From the NCBI GenBank assembly GCA_963854835.1, contig OY978525.1:101573388-101637387 (forward strand): 64,000 nucleotides of DNA. The letters run 5' to 3'. The notes beneath the pieces were generated by a model that made no database searches, was not told the DNA's origin, and was given only the letters and a program-made list of their open reading frames with translations. The DNA comes from Megamerina dolium. Taxonomy: Eukaryota; Arthropoda; Insecta; Diptera; Megamerinidae. Positions 63,513-64,000 of the stretch are shown one piece after another (positions within the stretch are counted from its first letter, which is position 1; the number at the start of each line of letters is the position of its first letter). Position numbers and translations under genes: made by a program.

Positions 63513-64000
63513 AAGGGTTATCCATTTTGCGGTTTCAAAAGTAAATGTAAATAAAACACATATAAAATATTTTTTATCATGATATTTCTTTTTTATTATA
63601 AAGTTTGAACGTTGACATTATGTGTGAAATACTACATCATTTAAATGACCACCACGCGAATTGTTGCAAGCATCGATTCTTTTGAGGTAATTTTCGACCA
63701 CTTTTTGACACATATTGGGCGGTATCTCAGCCATAACGTGACGAATGTTGGTTTTTAGGTGCTCAAGAGTTAAAGGTTTATCTGCATAAACACGGTCTCT
63801 CGCGTAGCCCCACAAAAAAAAGTCAAGCGGTGTCAAATCGCATGATCTTGGTGGCCACTTGATATCGCCACGACGAGAAATTACGCGGCCAGAAAATTTC
63901 TCTTGCAATAAAGCCATATTCGCTCGAGTTGTGTGGCATGTGGCACCGTCTTGTTGAAACCACATATTCTCTAAGTCGTATTCTTCAATAGCAGGCAAAA
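63513..64000 (-). mobile_element. DD41D (rosa-like) mariner, 3' half, runs off window
   Basis: The right-hand end of a second DD41D element with its transposase on the minus strand. The probable terminal repeat begins AAGGGTTATCCATTTTGCGG at about 63513 next to TA, comparable to the GGGTTTTTCAAAAAGAGGTG..CCATTTT end of the 4.9 kb element. The other end lies beyond the window. Confidence 0.85.
63618..64000 (-). CDS. DD41D mariner transposase, C-terminal part (partial)
   Basis: At least 127 codons are open to the window edge, ending with TAA at 63620-63618. Visible parts: ENMWFQQDGATCHT with the second catalytic Asp; KFSGRVISRRGDIKWPPRS; CDLTPLDFFLWGY with the third catalytic Asp; then the C-terminal tail ending RGGHLNDVVFHT. 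Exactly 41 residues separate the two Asp, as in the DD41D group. No stop or frameshift is seen in this part, unlike the copy at 5.6-6.5 kb. The N-terminal DNA-binding region and first Asp are outside the window, so whether the gene is intact cannot be judged. Mid-protein Met codons near the edge are not the true start. Confidence 0.88.
   Translation of the reverse strand, partial: LPAIEEYDLENMWFQQDGATCHTTRANMALLQEKFSGRVISRRGDIKWPPRSCDLTPLDFFLWGYARDRVYADKPLTLEHLKTNIRHVMAEIPPNMCQKVVENYLKRIDACNNSRGGHLNDVVFHT

Overview
The window reads as non-coding, strongly AT-rich chromosomal DNA of a higher dipteran, most likely a tephritid fruit fly. The evidence is the abundance of short microsatellites ((TA)n, (TAA)n, (CAA)n, (GT)n), frequent 'acatatgtatgtacata' type sequence, and several DD41D mariner copies of the rosa-like group known from tephritids. 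Codon-biased host sequence is almost absent. The only convincing host gene part is on the minus strand near the right end: a TATA/initiator core promoter (TATA at 59089, start at 59058), a long A-rich leader, and a 45-codon signal-peptide exon (58251-58116) ending in a strong splice donor. If the gene continues to the left, most or all of 1-58115 would be its first intron.

Layout. 1-3.3 kb is AT-rich sequence with a pentanucleotide array. 3.3-3.5 kb is a 5'-truncated tRNA-type SINE. 4.94-6.65 kb is a decayed DD41D mariner with an internally deleted DD34D mariner in its 5' part. 8.48-10.49 kb is a damaged RTE-like LINE with an intact YADD. 15.3-15.9 kb is the first array of a 153-bp tandem repeat family (A). 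16.4-16.6 kb is a 55-bp near-perfect hairpin. 19.1-20.6 kb is a second tandem family (B, GGTACC box). 25.7-27.5 kb is the largest family A array, split by a full SINE. 29.2-29.7 kb is a recent 239-bp tandem duplication. 31.3-32.1 kb is another DD41D remnant beside a 222-bp triplication. 33.05-33.18 kb is a long (TA)n. 34.3-35.1 kb is an I-like LINE 3' end (RNase H plus (TAA)n tail). 35.32-36.97 kb is a nearly complete Tc1-like element with terminal repeats identical at 28 of 29 positions, inserted into a TTAA-bounded repeat. An uninterrupted copy of that repeat lies inverted at 38.75-39.07 kb. 51.7-52.95 kb and 62.2-63.3 kb are family A arrays in reverse orientation. 56.1-56.3 kb is a ~62-bp minisatellite. 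63.5-64 kb is the 3' half of a better-preserved DD41D element running off the window.

The most striking and apparently undescribed structure is family A. Monomers that differ at many positions keep an exact 153-bp register in two arrays of opposite orientation about 26 kb apart, each with a 306-bp dimeric higher-order pattern. The SINE inside the largest array displaces the register by exactly 369 bp, which equals the 360-bp insert plus its 9-bp target duplication. No bacterial, viral or CRISPR-type system is present.
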